Under the pieces are notes generated by a model. That model searched no databases and was not told where the DNA came from. It saw only the letters and a program-made list of their open reading frames with translations. A stretch of DNA of 8,350 nt from JBMNNU01 sp050942695. GTDB taxonomy: Bacteria; Chloroflexota; UBA6077. The translations under genes were made by a program, and so were the position numbers. Below are positions 1 to 5,402 of the stretch, one piece after another (position 1 is the first letter of the stretch; the number at the start of each line of letters is the position of its first letter). Where the stretch lies: assembly GCA_050942695.1 (NCBI GenBank), contig JBMNNU010000137.1, positions 1-8,350 of the forward strand. Reading direction: 5' to 3'.

Positions 1-2
1 CT

Positions 3-419
3 TCGATGGTCGCTGTAAGCAAGTTCCTTCACTTCTGGAACCCTCGGCTATTCGTCATCGTGGACAACGCCGAAATGGCGCAGAAAGTCATCAAAGCCGG
101 AGTCATTATTAAAGATGGTTCCTCTTTACAAAGCATTCGGAAGCGAATCCAAGATACGCAAAGGCGCATCGAGCAATGTTACGGCGCAAGTACGCCGCAG
201 GATGAACCGATGGCCGAAGGTCTGAGCTACAGCGCCGTTCTCATTTGGGCAAGTCAACTCATTCAGGGAAGTCCTAACCTTCTTTCACACTTTAAAGATT
301 ATGTCGATTCTCAGACTAAAGAGGATGGTGTTCCGGATGGATATGAAGAGTATGCCGCCGTTGCAGTCGAATGGTTTCTCTTAGGTCTACAGCATTTTGT
401 AACACAACTCAGAAGGTGA
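3..419 (+). CDS. Hypothetical protein, 5'-truncated by window edge
   Basis: I do not recognise the family with confidence. The frame is open to the left edge, so the ATG at 6 may be internal and the true start may lie outside the window; no Shine-Dalgarno site can be assessed. About 138 residues are visible. The first third contains an FLHFWNPRLFVIVDN stretch, which looks like the conserved 'LHF..P.LF...D' core of some uncharacterised cytosolic bacterial proteins. The rest is mostly helical and charged. It ends in a basic LRR tail at a TGA stop. No signal peptide, membrane segment or catalytic motif is seen. It is the only plus-strand gene in the left 4 kb and converges with the toxin remnant at 545-727, so it belongs to a different transcription unit. 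That it is a real gene is likely from its length and even composition; function is unknown. Confidence 0.55.
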   Translation, partial: SMVAVSKFLHFWNPRLFVIVDNAEMAQKVIKAGVIIKDGSSLQSIRKRIQDTQRRIEQCYGASTPQDEPMAEGLSYSAVLIWASQLIQGSPNLLSHFKDYVDSQTKEDGVPDGYEEYAAVAVEWFLLGLQHFVTQLRR

Positions 420-544
420 TCCACCAGTCGGCGGAAAGCTCAAAGCGACCCTTGCGAAAGATAGGCCAAAGCCGCCTAGCGTCACTCTGGGTCTGCATTT
501 GCACAATGGTTTAGGACAGGTGAAGATGGGGCGCTTAATACTCT
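420..544. other. Gap between convergent units, nothing recognised
   Basis: This stretch separates the end of the plus-strand hypothetical gene from the minus-strand PIN remnant. No terminator hairpin with a T-tract, RNA gene or promoter is apparent. Reading past the PIN stop codon in the same minus-strand frame gives about 17 further codons to another stop, without recognisable PIN motifs. The missing half of the toxin is therefore not simply hidden behind one nonsense mutation. Confidence 0.5.
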
Positions 545-727
545 CTAATCGGGGAGTTCGGTCGAGAGAAGATTACGGGCAAGTTCGACGATGATGTGCT
601 CCGAGAGCACTAAATTGAAACCCCCGCCCCGCCAAGCTCGGAGAATCCGGCCTGGAGCGCTGGAGACGTTGGAGAAACCTATAATACCTGAGGCCAGGAC
701 GTTGGTGTCGAGAACCGCCGCGATTAT
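545..727 (-). pseudogene. Truncated PIN-domain toxin remnant (VapC-like)
   Basis: Translating the minus strand directly downstream of the antitoxin gives a PIN-domain N-terminus. A hydrophobic beta strand leads into LDTNVLASG, whose first Asp is one of the metal-binding acidic residues of PIN RNases, then ILRAWRGG, then LVLSEHIIVELAR with the conserved Glu of the next helix. Such toxins are ribonucleases of about 130-140 residues; here a TAG stop ends the frame after about 60 residues, so the C-terminal acidic residues are missing. The expected start codon reads ATA rather than ATG. It overlaps the antitoxin stop (TAA) at the position where an ATGA start/stop overlap would be usual, so one G-to-A change would explain both. 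No good alternative ATG or GTG lies just upstream. I infer an inactive gene. Sequencing error or rare ATA initiation would not restore the missing half. Confidence 0.72.
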
Positions 728-1056
728 GCCGTTCGCTTGGCGGGGCGCTCGCTCCGGCGACTTTTCTGCCGGACCTCGGCGATCGCCTTGGCTACCTCTC
801 GCTCTATCTCTTCGGCTGGGACATCCTTGAATGCCTCCCCGATTTCGTCGAGCAGCTCGAACTTCCGGTCTCGCTTGGCCTCAAACTCGTTGAGCCGCCT
901 CAGGTCCTCAACGGAGACGATGGCGGCCACCGGAATACCGCTCTTCTCCACGATCACCCTGGCCTCCCGCCTGAAGACCCTGTTAATAAGCTTGCTGAAA
1001 TGCTCCCTCGCTTCCGAGGCTTTCACGGTCTGAACCACAGGCTCCTTCTCGCGCAT
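724..1056 (-). CDS. Type II antitoxin, Phd/YefM family
   Basis: This 110-residue protein has the Phd/YefM antitoxin layout. The N-terminal DNA-binding part (about residues 8-60) has the signature VKASEAREHFSKLINRV, followed by ARVIVEKSGIPVAAIVS and a VEDLRRL helix. A charged, probably flexible C-terminal half (about 61-110) is rich in Glu, Lys and Arg and would normally wrap the toxin. Family members repress their own operon and neutralise a cognate RNase toxin in the cytoplasm. The ATG at 1056 is preceded by GGAGGAG at suitable spacing, and a palindromic operator-like site lies about 25-40 bases upstream. The adjacent downstream PIN toxin is a remnant, so this is probably an orphan antitoxin. 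The stop codon overlaps the remnant's expected start, the usual translational coupling of such pairs. Family assignment is firm; the current role is unknown. Confidence 0.88.
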   Translation of the reverse strand: MREKEPVVQTVKASEAREHFSKLINRVFRREARVIVEKSGIPVAAIVSVEDLRRLNEFEAKRDRKFELLDEIGEAFKDVPAEEIEREVAKAIAEVRQKSRRSERPAKRTA

Positions 1057-1080
1057 CCATCTCCTCCAAAAGTGTCAGCT

Positions 1081-1099
1081 ATTGTACAATATAGTACAG
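1081..1099 (-). promoter_or_regulatory. Palindromic operator/promoter of the antitoxin gene
   Basis: ATTGTACAAT (1081-1090) is a perfect palindrome. It is nested with TGTAC at 1083-1087 and GTACA at 1094-1098, an inverted repeat with a six-base centre. Read on the minus strand, TACAAT (1081-1086) resembles a -10 box; no strong -35 is present. Phd/YefM antitoxins bind short palindromes with GTAC-type cores in their own promoter, so this is probably the autoregulatory operator. That last step is inference. Confidence 0.55.
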
Positions 1100-1270
1100 T
1101 CCTGTAATGAAGTCTAGATGTTGTCGTGGGCTTGCCGTCATAGCAGAGCAGGCTCGAGGGTTTTAATTACGGGGTTGGCGACCTCCTACTGGCCGCTGCG
1201 TTGTTTACTAGGTGATATGGTTGGCTTGTAAATTTGGGGCTCGTGACGCTGTGTTCGCTCGCGCCATGAG

Positions 1271-1307
1271 CCCCAACGTGGTACCACGTCGGGGACAAGC
1301 CCCGACG
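1271..1307. repeat. Nested palindromes, REP-like element
   Basis: Two hairpins share sequence. The first (1271-1294) is a 24-base near-perfect palindrome built on CGTGGTACCACG (perfect, 1277-1288), with outer CCCC and GGGG arms and one mismatch pair. The second is a perfect 8-bp stem, CGTCGGGG (1287-1294) with CCCCGACG (1300-1307), closing a five-base loop. They overlap at 1287-1294, so only one can form at a time. The element lies 58 bases past the end of the dsrE-like gene and lacks a T-tract. It resembles repetitive extragenic palindromes or a small MITE remnant more than an intrinsic terminator, though a role in 3'-end stabilisation is possible. Confidence 0.6.
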
Positions 1308-1364
1308 CTACGATGATGAGATGTCGTTCAGCGACCTGCGCAGTGTTATTAATGATGTACGAAG

Positions 1365-1802
1365 CTAGATAAACAGCGTAATCGCGGAGTCGCGGGCCTC
1401 CTGGATGTAGCTGCCAACGGCACCGTAATCGTCGATCCACTCCTCCCGGAGCGACTCCTTGCTCAACCCCATGATCTCCATCGTCATCTCGCAGGCGATG
1501 ATCCGCCCGCCCAGCTCCTTGAAGTCCGCCATCAGCTTCTCCAGGGTGGCCACGTTGGTCTTCTTCATCCGGCGGTTGATCATCCACTTGCCCAGACCCA
1601 AAAAGTTCATCTTGGAGAGCGGCCCCTTATCCAGGCCGCCCTTCTGAAGGCGCTGCAAACCCCAGAAGGTGAAGTAGATGGTCGCCTCCATCCCCATGGC
1701 CAGCGCCCCGTTGCCGAGGATCAGGGCGCTGTACACCTTATCGTAATCCCCACTGTGGAGGATCAGCGTCATTTTGTTAAGCCTGGCCTCTTGTGAGGTC
1801 AT
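1365..1802 (-). CDS. DsrE-family (DsrE/DsrF/DrsH-like) sulfur-transfer protein
   Basis: The protein of 145 residues matches the DsrE/DsrF/DrsH-like family, small cytoplasmic proteins that accept or pass persulfide sulfur and often act with TusA. Visible features are a beta-alpha opening (MTLILHSGDYDKVYSALILG), a glycine-rich AMGMEATIYFTFWG strand, and GGRIIACEMTMEIMG, which carries the single conserved cysteine expected to hold the persulfide. Length is normal for the family. The ATG at 1802 is chosen because GAGGAAG precedes it and the family homology begins there. The frame is open further upstream to a GTG at 1922, but that extension is only translated tandem repeat without a ribosome site. 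This is the last gene of the operon with the tusA-like gene, 133 bases downstream of it. It probably receives sulfur from the TusA-like carrier; the acceptor is not identifiable. Confidence 0.85.
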   Translation of the reverse strand: MTSQEARLNKMTLILHSGDYDKVYSALILGNGALAMGMEATIYFTFWGLQRLQKGGLDKGPLSKMNFLGLGKWMINRRMKKTNVATLEKLMADFKELGGRIIACEMTMEIMGLSKESLREEWIDDYGAVGSYIQEARDSAITLFI

Positions 1803-1835
1803 GAGATTGCTTCCTCTAGTGTCGATGTATACTCG

Positions 1836-1905
1836 TTCTGGGTTCTGGGTTCTGGGTTCTGGGTTCTGGGTTCTGGGTTCTGGGTTCTGGGTTCTGGGTT
1901 CTGGG
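1836..1905 (+). repeat. Ten-copy TTCTGGG heptamer array, potential G-quadruplex
   Basis: The plus strand carries ten perfect head-to-tail copies of TTCTGGG (70 bases) and ends in TAAG. Each copy supplies a GGG tract separated by a four-base TTCT loop, so four neighbouring copies meet the usual G-quadruplex pattern. The array is in the leader between the tusA-like and dsrE-like genes; the G-rich strand is the template for transcription of this operon, and the transcript would carry CCCAGAA repeats. Seven-base units are prone to slippage, but the dsrE-like start lies beyond the array, so copy changes would alter spacing and not the reading frame. Confidence 0.93.
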
Positions 1906-1935
1906 TAAGTAGCAGCTAGCACTCAGAACCAATAA

Positions 1936-2157
1936 TTACCGTCTGATGCGGATCGTCCAGTCGGTGTCGGTGCCCTCGTCGGCCAGTAGCTCAAGCCCTA
2001 GCGACTTCACCGCCATTGGGATCTCCTTCTTAGAGGCCGGATGGGTGCCCGTCACCTCGACGACGTCGCCCGGCGCAGCTTTGCGCAGCGCTTTGCGCAT
2101 CTCCACCAGCGGCACGGGGCAGGTCTCACCCCGTACATCTACCTTGATCTCAGCCAT
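1936..2157 (-). CDS. TusA-family sulfur carrier protein
   Basis: The 73-residue protein is a typical TusA/YedF/SirA-type sulfur carrier. It opens with a beta strand (KVDVRG) followed by ETCPVPLVEMRKAL, the family CPxP motif with the persulfide-carrying Cys13. The remainder (PGDVVEVTGTHPASKKEIPMAV, then LLADEGTDTDWTIRIRR) fits the conserved two-layer alpha/beta fold. Members take sulfur from a cysteine desulfurase and hand it to tRNA thiolation, molybdenum cofactor synthesis or dissimilatory sulfur pathways. The gene begins nine bases after the IscU-like stop, with a purine-rich GAGGCGGAG just upstream of its ATG, so it is co-transcribed and probably coupled. The context suggests transfer between the upstream desulfurase-like or scaffold proteins and the downstream DsrE-like protein. 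The final acceptor cannot be deduced. Confidence 0.9.
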   Translation of the reverse strand: MAEIKVDVRGETCPVPLVEMRKALRKAAPGDVVEVTGTHPASKKEIPMAVKSLGLELLADEGTDTDWTIRIRR

Positions 2158-2166
2158 CGCTCCGCC

Positions 2167-2802
2167 TCATTCTGTGAACTCGACCTCCACCTTCTGGACG
2201 TCCCACAGGGACCCGATCTTTTCGTCGATATCTTCCCTGATGTTGTTGGCGAACTGGTGGTCGGCGGGGAGGTCGATAACCACTCGCACCGTGCCGTCGG
2301 AAAGCTGCACATCCTTGACCAGCTTAGTGCGCACCAGGTCGAGCCCCACCATCGGGTTCATGACGTGCTTCAGCCGCTTGGTCACCTCCTCGATGGTGGT
2401 GGGCTTCTTCTCCTTGACCAGCCCGTGCTTCTCCTCGTAGTTTTGGATGGCGGCTCTCAAGCCGTCTACAGCTAGCACCGAGCAGTGGGTTTTGAGAGGC
2501 GGCAAGCCGCCCAACGCATCCGAGGCCTCCTGCCAGGTTATATTCTTCGCCTCCTCTAGGGTCTTTCCCTTGGCCAACTCCGTAATGATGGAGCCGGTGG
2601 CTATGTTGGAGGCGCAGCCGTAGGACTCGAACTTGATGTCCTCTATCTTGTGGGTCTGCTCGTCCACCTTCAGGTAGACGGATACCATATCGCCGCAAGC
2701 AGGGCTGCCCTCTTGGGCGTGGGCGTCAGCGTTCTCTATCCGCCCCACGTTTCGAGGGTTCCTGAAATGATCCATTACGATGTCGTTGTATGGTAGGGGC
2801 AT
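2167..2802 (-). CDS. iscU: IscU/NifU-type Fe-S scaffold fused to MIP18/DUF59-like domain
   Basis: The 211-residue protein has two parts. Residues 1 to about 125 are an IscU scaffold: YNDIVMDHFRNPRNVG, SPACGD (Cys36, Asp38), YGCAS (Cys63) and LPPLKTHCSVLA (His106, Cys107). These supply the three Cys, the His and the Asp that build and release a [2Fe-2S] cluster; LPPLK corresponds to the LPPVK chaperone-binding loop. Residues about 135-211 look like a MIP18/DUF59 domain, with a TIEEVTKRLKHVMNPMVG helix, a TVRVVIDL strand and a VQKVEVEF end. The usual DPE acidic motif and the conserved Cys of that domain are not visible, so this part may be structural. ATG 2802 is chosen by homology; a GTG at 2811 is an alternative with a closer AAGGA. 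The gene overlaps the 3' end of the iscS-like gene by 28 bases. No hscA, hscB or ferredoxin gene is in the window. Confidence 0.88.
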   Translation of the reverse strand: MPLPYNDIVMDHFRNPRNVGRIENADAHAQEGSPACGDMVSVYLKVDEQTHKIEDIKFESYGCASNIATGSIITELAKGKTLEEAKNITWQEASDALGGLPPLKTHCSVLAVDGLRAAIQNYEEKHGLVKEKKPTTIEEVTKRLKHVMNPMVGLDLVRTKLVKDVQLSDGTVRVVIDLPADHQFANNIREDIDEKIGSLWDVQKVEVEFTE

Positions 2803-3974
2803 TCTGTGCACTCATCCTTTCCAAGGGGGCTGATAGCCCTCAACTGTCCGACGACTTCAGTGAGAGAGTCGGCGGCCTTGTCGACGTCCTCTAGTTGGTT
2901 GAACCGGCCGAAGGTAAGGCGCACCGAGCCGTGAGCCTGCTCGTGGTTTCCGCCTATCCCCATGATCACGTGACTCGCCTCCAACGACCGGCTGAAACAG
3001 GCCGAGCCGGTGCTGACGGCGAAGCCCCGCATGTCGAGGTGGAGCAAGATGGACTCACCCTCGACGAAGCGGAAAGATACGTTTACGTTCTGCGGCAGCC
3101 GCAGCGTCCGGTGTCCGTTTAACCTGGAGTGCGGTATCTGCAGCAGCCGATCGATCAGCCTGTCCCGCATCCCCTGGATCCGCTCCGTCTCTTCGGGCGT
3201 CACCAGCTCCACGGCTTTCGCGAAACCGATGGCCCCAGGGATGTTCTCCTCGCCTGCTCGAAGGTTGAACTCCTGGAAACCGCCGTCCATCCATTTTGCC
3301 AGGGGCGTGCCCCCCCTAACGTACAACCCGCCCACTCCCTTGGGACCATGGATCAGGTGGGCCGTGACGGTAACCAGGTCGACGGGCACCGCCCGCACGT
3401 CCAGCGGCAGGCGGGGGAAGTAGTGGGAGGCGTCGGTGTGGAACAGCACATCCTTCTCTTTAGTGATCTGAGCTAGGGTGGCGAGGTCCTGAAGCGTACC
3501 TATCTCCTGGTTGGCGGCCTGCACCGAGACCAGGATGGTCTCCGGTGTGATGGCCTCCCGCAGCTTATCGGGGTCCAGGCGACCCTCCCCATCGACGTCC
3601 AGGTAGGTAACCTTGAAGCCCTGCTTCTCCAGAGCTCTGGCGCTGTTCAGCACCGGAAAATCTTCTATTCTAGTTGTGATCAGATGTTTGCCCCTCTTGC
3701 TACCCAAGGCTTGAGCCACACCCTTCAGGGCAGTATTGCTCGACTCCGTGCCGCCCGACGTGAAGATGAACTCCTCGGGCTTAGCTCCCAAAGCCCCGGC
3801 GAGGCTGGCTCTCGCAGCCTCCAGCGCATCCCTCGCCTCGACGCCTGGGGAGTAGCCGAACTGGGAGGTGGCCACGGCGTAGGTTTCAAAGAAATAGGGG
3901 GTCATGGCCTCCAGGACCCGCTCATCCAGCCGGGTCGCCGCCGCGTTATCCAGGTAAACGGTCTCTTGGAACAT
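2775..3974 (-). CDS. IscS/NifS-like cysteine desulfurase homolog lacking the PLP lysine
   Basis: This 399-residue fold-type I protein aligns along its length with IscS/NifS: VYLDNAAATR at the start, FTSGGTES (Thr76), ANQEIG (Asn155), HTDAS (Asp181) and STGSACFS with the catalytic Cys326. The Schiff-base lysine is missing: the usual S-x-H-K-(x)-x-GPKG reads TAHLIHGPKG, with Leu207 (CTG) in the lysine position. The PLP-stacking histidine is Asp105 (IEDFPV instead of xEHxAV), the usual Gln of the DAxQ motif is His184, and GGGQE is GGFQE. An added C-terminal tail holds Cys389-x-x-Cys392. Normal cysteine desulfurase chemistry is thus doubtful; it may act as an IscU partner or cluster ligand, or receive sulfur from elsewhere. 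ATG 3974 is chosen for its GGAGGAGG site and family homology. It is first in the operon and overlaps iscU by 28 bases. Confidence 0.88.
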   Translation of the reverse strand: MFQETVYLDNAAATRLDERVLEAMTPYFFETYAVATSQFGYSPGVEARDALEAARASLAGALGAKPEEFIFTSGGTESSNTALKGVAQALGSKRGKHLITTRIEDFPVLNSARALEKQGFKVTYLDVDGEGRLDPDKLREAITPETILVSVQAANQEIGTLQDLATLAQITKEKDVLFHTDASHYFPRLPLDVRAVPVDLVTVTAHLIHGPKGVGGLYVRGGTPLAKWMDGGFQEFNLRAGEENIPGAIGFAKAVELVTPEETERIQGMRDRLIDRLLQIPHSRLNGHRTLRLPQNVNVSFRFVEGESILLHLDMRGFAVSTGSACFSRSLEASHVIMGIGGNHEQAHGSVRLTFGRFNQLEDVDKAADSLTEVVGQLRAISPLGKDECTECPYHTTTS

Positions 3975-4016
3975 TATTAGCCTCCTCCACCCTCTTCCAC
4001 AAGATTGTCTGGAGCA

Positions 4017-4045
4017 AAGATACCATTCGACATTTTTGTTGTCAA
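4017..4045 (-). promoter_or_regulatory. Sigma-70-type promoter of the iscS-iscU-tusA-dsrE operon
   Basis: On the minus strand, a perfect -35 TTGACA (4040-4045) is followed by a 17-base spacer and TATCTT (4017-4022), a four-of-six match to the -10 consensus. Transcription would start near 4010, giving a leader of about 35 bases that carries the strong GGAGGAGG site before ATG 3974. The flanks are AT-rich relative to the genes. No clear IscR/Rrf2-type operator was recognised in or near it. Confidence 0.72.
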
Positions 4046-4142
4046 TACTATAAAAAAGGGATTCGCCTTGTAAATTATGATCGAGCCATATCCAACAGAC
4101 AAGCCGGACCAAATCCTGCTTAGCCCTCCCTAAGTATACTGG

Positions 4143-5012
4143 ATGGATTTCTCGTATATGAAGACGAGGTTACAGAAGCTGACTAATTGGGCGCGGCTCT
4201 GGCGGGAGTTAGTGGAGGGCCAGGAAGCGGAGCGGCGGAAGGCGGTGGGTGGTGCTGCCGACGAGAGCGACTTCTGGCAGGGTAAGGCGAGCGAATACGA
4301 CGCTACGCTCAAGCGCCGCTGGGCGGAGGCCGACCCGCTCAAAGGGCTGGTGGCCTCTCATGTAGACGCCGATACGACGGTGCTCGATATCGGCGCCGGG
4401 CCGGGAAGGTGGGCTATCTCTCTAGCCAAGAGGGCCAGGAGAGTTACTGCAGTAGAGCCATCCCCGGCTATGCTGGACGTTTTGACGCGAAATCTGGAAG
4501 AGGAGGGGGTCGACAACGTCGACGTCGTAGAGGGCTGGTGGCCGGATGTCGAGGTGGCGACTCACGACATATCTCTCTGCTCCCACTCCATGTACGGCTG
4601 CCCGGATCTGCCCGCATTCGTCGCCCGCATGGTGGCGGTCACCAGGCGGGAATGCTTCCTGGTGCTCAAAGCCCCTCTTCCTGATGGGATCCTGGCCGAG
4701 GCGAGCAATCATGTTTGGGGCCACCCACACGACTGCCCCGACTTCACCGTAGCCTACAACGTCCTAATGGAGATGGGCATCCTTCCCAACGCCCTGGTGG
4801 ACCCGGCTCCCTGGGAGCCCTGGTCCAGCGCCAACATCGAGGAAGCACTGGCGAAAATGAAGAAGCATCTCAGGCTTGGAGGCTCGATCGAGTACGACGA
4901 GTACCTGCGGAAGCTTCTGAACAGCCATCTGACTTTCAAAGATGGCAGGTACATCTGGCCAAAGGCGGTTCGATCTGCCATGATCTACTGGCCTGTGTAC
5001 TCAGCTCAATAA
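4143..5012 (+). CDS. Class I SAM-dependent methyltransferase
   Basis: The 289-residue protein has a Rossmann-fold methyltransferase core. Motif I is VLDIGAGPGRW (residues 80-90), with an acidic position at the end of the second strand in VTAVEPS (102-107), then VDVVEGWWPD and HDISLCSHSMYG as later core strands. About 75 N-terminal residues are charged and helical, including DFWQGKASEYD, which often precedes the core in small-molecule methyltransferases. The C-terminal third (after about 190) carries many Trp and Pro residues and probably forms the substrate cap. The substrate cannot be deduced. The ATG at 4143 has no obvious Shine-Dalgarno site; ATG 4158 is an alternative. A TATACT box at 4135-4140 could be a -10 element, but no -35 matches. 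It is divergent from the Fe-S operon and converges with the xdhC unit, ending 18 bases before that unit's last stop. Confidence 0.85.
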   Translation: MDFSYMKTRLQKLTNWARLWRELVEGQEAERRKAVGGAADESDFWQGKASEYDATLKRRWAEADPLKGLVASHVDADTTVLDIGAGPGRWAISLAKRARRVTAVEPSPAMLDVLTRNLEEEGVDNVDVVEGWWPDVEVATHDISLCSHSMYGCPDLPAFVARMVAVTRRECFLVLKAPLPDGILAEASNHVWGHPHDCPDFTVAYNVLMEMGILPNALVDPAPWEPWSSANIEEALAKMKKHLRLGGSIEYDEYLRKLLNSHLTFKDGRYIWPKAVRSAMIYWPVYSAQ

Positions 5013-5030
5013 CCAGGGTCGTCCAATCGA

Positions 5031-5354
5031 TCAGGTTTTGGATGGGCCTATCGGCTCTACGAAGATGTCCATGGCCCCGCCGCACACGGCCCCCTCGTTG
5101 GTGACGACGTTGGATGTCAACTCCACGTGCACCAGCCGGGGTTGGCCCAATTTGACAACCTCAGCGGCGGCCTTCCACACCTCGTGCTCGCCGTAACCCC
5201 CTCCAATGGACCCGATTACCTTGCCATCCTGCGTTACCACCATCTTAGCCCCCAGCTCGCGAGGGGTCGATCCGGTGGTTCTGACGATGGTAGCTACAGC
5301 CACCCTCTCTCCCCGGTTTTGCCGGCGGTCTATCTCTCGAAATAGGTCGAGCAT
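5031..5354 (-). CDS. Single-domain XdhC/CoxI-type protein (N-terminal domain only)
   Basis: This 107-residue protein corresponds only to the N-terminal XdhC_CoxI domain. It shows VAVATIVRTTGSTPRELGAKMVV (about 18-40), GSIGGGYGEHEVW (48-60) and GAVCGGAMDIFVEPI (88-102), the last with the conserved Cys91. The usual GGGC reads GGGY. XdhC proteins bind molybdenum cofactor, stabilise it during sulfuration and deliver it to xanthine dehydrogenase-type enzymes; CoxI-type relatives do the same for aerobic CO dehydrogenases. ATG 5354 is chosen because AGGAGG precedes it; a TTG at 5372 would add six residues but overlaps that site. It follows the Rossmann-type XdhC gene by 48 bases and ends the operon. 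The split suggests the two proteins work as a pair, this one keeping the cysteine motif that the other lacks. Confidence 0.87.
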   Translation of the reverse strand: MLDLFREIDRRQNRGERVAVATIVRTTGSTPRELGAKMVVTQDGKVIGSIGGGYGEHEVWKAAAEVVKLGQPRLVHVELTSNVVTNEGAVCGGAMDIFVEPIGPSKT

Positions 5355-5402
5355 CCTCTCGTGCCTCCTCAATCCGGACTCAGATCGAGAGCCCCGGTTT
5401 CA

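Larger units (their letters stand above)
1057..1364. other. Intergenic region of about 310 bases without a gene
   Basis: This stretch lies between the antitoxin start and the dsrE-like stop. It holds the antitoxin operator at its left end and a cluster of palindromes at 1271-1307. No convincing reading frame is present: the minus-strand frame that overlaps it is an out-of-frame shadow of the DsrE-like gene. No canonical terminator with a T-run was found for the operon ending at 1365, and nothing resembling a tRNA or other structured RNA was recognised. Confidence 0.55.

Noticed and set aside
591..830. Plus-strand 79-residue reading frame
   Set aside because: It is antisense to the PIN remnant and antitoxin, with low-complexity Arg/Pro composition and no ribosome site.
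1287..1307. Intrinsic terminator of the iscS-dsrE operon
   Set aside because: The stem is strong, but no T-run follows it on either strand.
1186..1587. Minus-strand 133-residue reading frame overlapping the DsrE-like gene
   Set aside because: It is an out-of-frame shadow of the DsrE-like gene, with skewed Asp/Gly/Arg composition, running through the palindromes.
1836..1905. CRISPR array or coding repeat
   Set aside because: Units are seven bases with no spacers, so this is a simple tandem repeat.
1803..1922. Forty-residue N-terminal extension of the DsrE-like protein starting at GTG 1922
   Set aside because: It is mostly translated heptamer repeat (PEPRTQN), has no ribosome site, and the family sequence starts at the ATG at 1802 with GAGGAAG upstream.
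3975..4112. Longer N-terminus of the IscS-like protein starting at 4112
   Set aside because: The extension crosses the promoter -35 and -10 boxes, has no family similarity, and ATG 3974 has a strong GGAGGAGG site.
4135..4140. Promoter for the methyltransferase at TATACT
   Set aside because: No -35 match at proper spacing, and it would place the transcript start at or past ATG 4143; recorded only as a possibility in that gene's entry.
5013..5030. Bidirectional terminator between the convergent methyltransferase and xdhC genes
   Set aside because: Only 18 bases separate the stops and no hairpin is visible.
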